Below, piece after piece: positions 10,133 to 11,486 of a stretch of 11,486 bases of DNA; the first letter of the stretch is position 1; each line of letters opens with the position of its first letter. This DNA is from Alphaproteobacteria bacterium. GTDB taxonomy: Bacteria > Pseudomonadota > Alphaproteobacteria > CACIAM-22H2. Below the pieces are notes generated by a model that saw nothing but the letters and a program-made list of their open reading frames with translations, was not told where the DNA came from and searched no databases. Location: contig VGDA01000067.1 of assembly GCA_016869915.1 (NCBI GenBank), positions 1-11,486 of the forward strand, given 5' to 3'. Position numbers and translations under genes: made by a program.

Positions 10133-10172
10133 GCCCTGCAAGGGCGGCATGACGCCGTCCCCGAAACAGGGC
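10133..10172 (-). other. Compound stem-loop in the tolB-pal intergenic region
   Basis: Outer arms at 10133-10138 and 10167-10172 (GCCCTG with CAGGGC) enclose an inner stem. The inner stem pairs 10142-10148 with 10154-10161, seven pairs with one bulged base around a five-base loop. Neither strand has a T-run afterwards, so an intrinsic terminator is unlikely. It could be an mRNA-stabilising or processing structure between tolB and pal, which would allow different levels of the two proteins from one transcript. Together with the palindrome at 10068-10080 it makes up most of what can be seen in this 207-base gap. Confidence 0.35.
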
Positions 10173-10231
10173 CCAGGAGGCTGCGTGAAGGCCGGCACGC
10201 TCGAAACGGGCAGCAATATGTTGAATTTCCA

Positions 10232-11486
10232 TCATGGATTCAAGGGCGACCATGCGGGATCCGACGCCTCGGTCGGGGTCACGACCTCGCGCTTGTTGTA
10301 GCCCGTGAGGTCGATCGAGTAGAGGCGCGTGTTCCGCCCCATGCCCCGGGCATCCGATCGACCTTCGGAGAAATACATGAGGACGCGCCCGTTCGGGGCC
10401 CAGGTCGGGCCCTCGACATGGAAGGCGCGGTCGATCAGGCGCTCGCCCGAGCCGTCCGGCCGCATCACGCCGATCAGGAACTCCCCGCCCTCCTGCTTGG
10501 TGAAGGCGAGGAGGTCGCCGCGCGGCGACCAGACCGGCGTGTAGTAGCGGCCGCTGCCGAAGCTGATCCGGCGCACGTTCCCGCCATTGGCGTCCATCAC
10601 GTAGAGCTGGCCGGCGCCGCCGCGGTCCGAGTTGAAGGCGATCTCCGAGCCGTCCGGGGAATAGGAGGGCGAGGTGTCGATGGCGCCCGAGCTCGTCAGG
10701 CGGCGCGCGCGCTTGGTGCGCAGGTCCATCGCGTGGATGCTCGTCGCGCCGTCCTGCGACATCGACATGATCACGCCGTTGCCGTCGGGCGAGAAGCGCG
10801 GCGCGAATGTCATGCCCGGGAAGTCGCCGACCACCTCGATGCGCGACGTATCGATGTTCATCAGGTAGACGCGCGGCCGGTTGCCCACGTAGCTGAGGTA
10901 GGTGATCTCCTGCGCCGAGGGCGAGAAGCGGGGCGTCAGCACCAGGTTGTTCCCGGGCGTCAGGAACCGGTGGTTGGCGCCGTCCTGGTCCATGATCGCG
11001 AGGCGCTTCACGCGCCGCTGCAGCGGCCCGGTCTCCGAGACGTAGACGATGCGCGTGTCGAAGTAGCCGTTCTCGCCCGTGATCTTCCGGTACACCGCGT
11101 CGGAGACGATGTGCGCGATGCGTCGCCAGCTCGCGGCCTGCGCGGTGTAGACCTGCCCCTCGAGCTGTCCTTCGCCGAAGACGTCCCAGAGCCTGAACTC
11201 GACGCGCAGCCTGCCGTCTCCCTGCGACTGCACCGCGCCATGCACGAGCGCCTGCGCGTTGATCTGCCGCCAGTCGGCGAAGCGAGGCATCGGCGCGCCG
11301 CGCAGCTGCTCCGCGGTCTGGATGTAGGCCGACTGCTCGATCGGCCGGAACAGGCCGCTGCGCTCGAGGTTGGAGGCGACGATGTCGCGGATCTGCCGGC
11401 CCATCGCGGCATCGTCCGCCGCGCCGGAGGCGGAGCCCGCGAAGGGCACTATGGCGATCGGGATCGGCTGCACCTGGCCGCGCGTG
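10232..11486 (-). CDS. tolB: Tol-Pal system protein TolB (N-terminus cut by window edge)
   Basis: TolB is the periplasmic beta-propeller protein that binds Pal and is displaced by TolA during outer-membrane constriction. The visible 417 residues begin with TRGQVQPIPIAIVPF, the usual start of the mature N-terminal domain. A GTG at 11473 lies inside this conserved stretch and is not the start. The signal peptide and the true start lie beyond 11486. Residues up to about 140 form the alpha/beta domain, and the rest is the six-bladed propeller. Its repeats are recognised by FSPSAQEITYLSY, FSPDGNGVIMSMS, YSPDGSEIAFNSDRGG, WSPRGDLLAFTK and WAPNGRVLMYFSEG. The stop is TGA at 10232-10234. It is followed by a 207-base gap and then pal; tolQRA are expected upstream of the window. 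Confidence 0.97.
   Translation of the reverse strand, partial: TRGQVQPIPIAIVPFAGSASGAADDAAMGRQIRDIVASNLERSGLFRPIEQSAYIQTAEQLRGAPMPRFADWRQINAQALVHGAVQSQGDGRLRVEFRLWDVFGEGQLEGQVYTAQAASWRRIAHIVSDAVYRKITGENGYFDTRIVYVSETGPLQRRVKRLAIMDQDGANHRFLTPGNNLVLTPRFSPSAQEITYLSYVGNRPRVYLMNIDTSRIEVVGDFPGMTFAPRFSPDGNGVIMSMSQDGATSIHAMDLRTKRARRLTSSGAIDTSPSYSPDGSEIAFNSDRGGAGQLYVMDANGGNVRRISFGSGRYYTPVWSPRGDLLAFTKQEGGEFLIGVMRPDGSGERLIDRAFHVEGPTWAPNGRVLMYFSEGRSDARGMGRNTRLYSIDLTGYNKREVVTPTEASDPAWSPLNP

Noticed and set aside
10068..10253. 61-residue minus-strand open frame between tolB and pal
   Set aside because: It overlaps the end of tolB, shows no recognisable domain or convincing ribosome binding site, and runs through the intergenic hairpin; composition is like random GC-rich sequence.
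11471..11473. GTG as the start codon of tolB
   Set aside because: Conserved mature TolB sequence (TRGQ before VQPIPIAI) continues upstream in frame to the window edge, and no signal peptide follows the GTG.

Overview
The window is GC-rich chromosomal DNA of a Gram-negative bacterium, most likely an alphaproteobacterium, with a Rhodospirillales/Acetobacteraceae-type lineage as a weaker guess. Three things suggest this. The gene order tolB-pal-cpoB-tilS-ftsH-folP-glmM combines the alphaproteobacterial tol/pal-tilS-ftsH arrangement with the widespread ftsH-folP-glmM core. Base composition is strongly GC-biased, so long spurious ORFs lie antisense to most genes. The FtsH, Pal and GlmM sequences are of proteobacterial type. 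Every gene I can support lies on the minus strand, so transcription runs from the high-coordinate end to the low-coordinate end.

In order of transcription: TolB (cut by the right edge) and the lipoprotein Pal (9563-10024) are the periplasmic and outer-membrane parts of the Tol-Pal envelope-constriction machine. A clear intrinsic terminator follows pal (about 9481-9522). A candidate promoter then leads into cpoB (8344-9336), a periplasmic Tol-associated coordinator with coiled-coil and TPR regions. It is followed, with tiny gaps or 4-base overlaps, by tilS (tRNA-Ile lysidine synthetase), ftsH (membrane AAA+ protease), folP (dihydropteroate synthase) and glmM (phosphoglucosamine mutase). This housekeeping block links envelope division, translation fidelity, membrane protein quality control, folate synthesis and peptidoglycan/LPS precursor supply.

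Downstream of glmM is a small set of less conserved genes: a PaiB-type FMN-binding protein (2186-2806), a PhzF-family isomerase/epimerase-like protein only 13 bases further on (1390-2172), and an AraC-HTH/O6-alkylguanine-DNA alkyltransferase fusion (462-1301). Last comes the N-terminal 134 residues of a tartrate/D-malate dehydrogenase-type decarboxylating dehydrogenase, cut by the left edge (1-402). It appears to have its own promoter, a 12-base palindrome near the expected transcription start, and a strong ribosome binding site.

I see no mobile elements, CRISPR arrays, rRNA or tRNA genes, and no gene-free stretch over 300 bases. The largest gaps are tolB-pal (207 bases) and pal-cpoB (226 bases); both hold structured sequence described below. 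I found no convincing undescribed system. The notable items are regulatory palindromes, a sensor-less Ada-like fusion, the paiB-phzF pair and the break in the tol/pal transcription unit.
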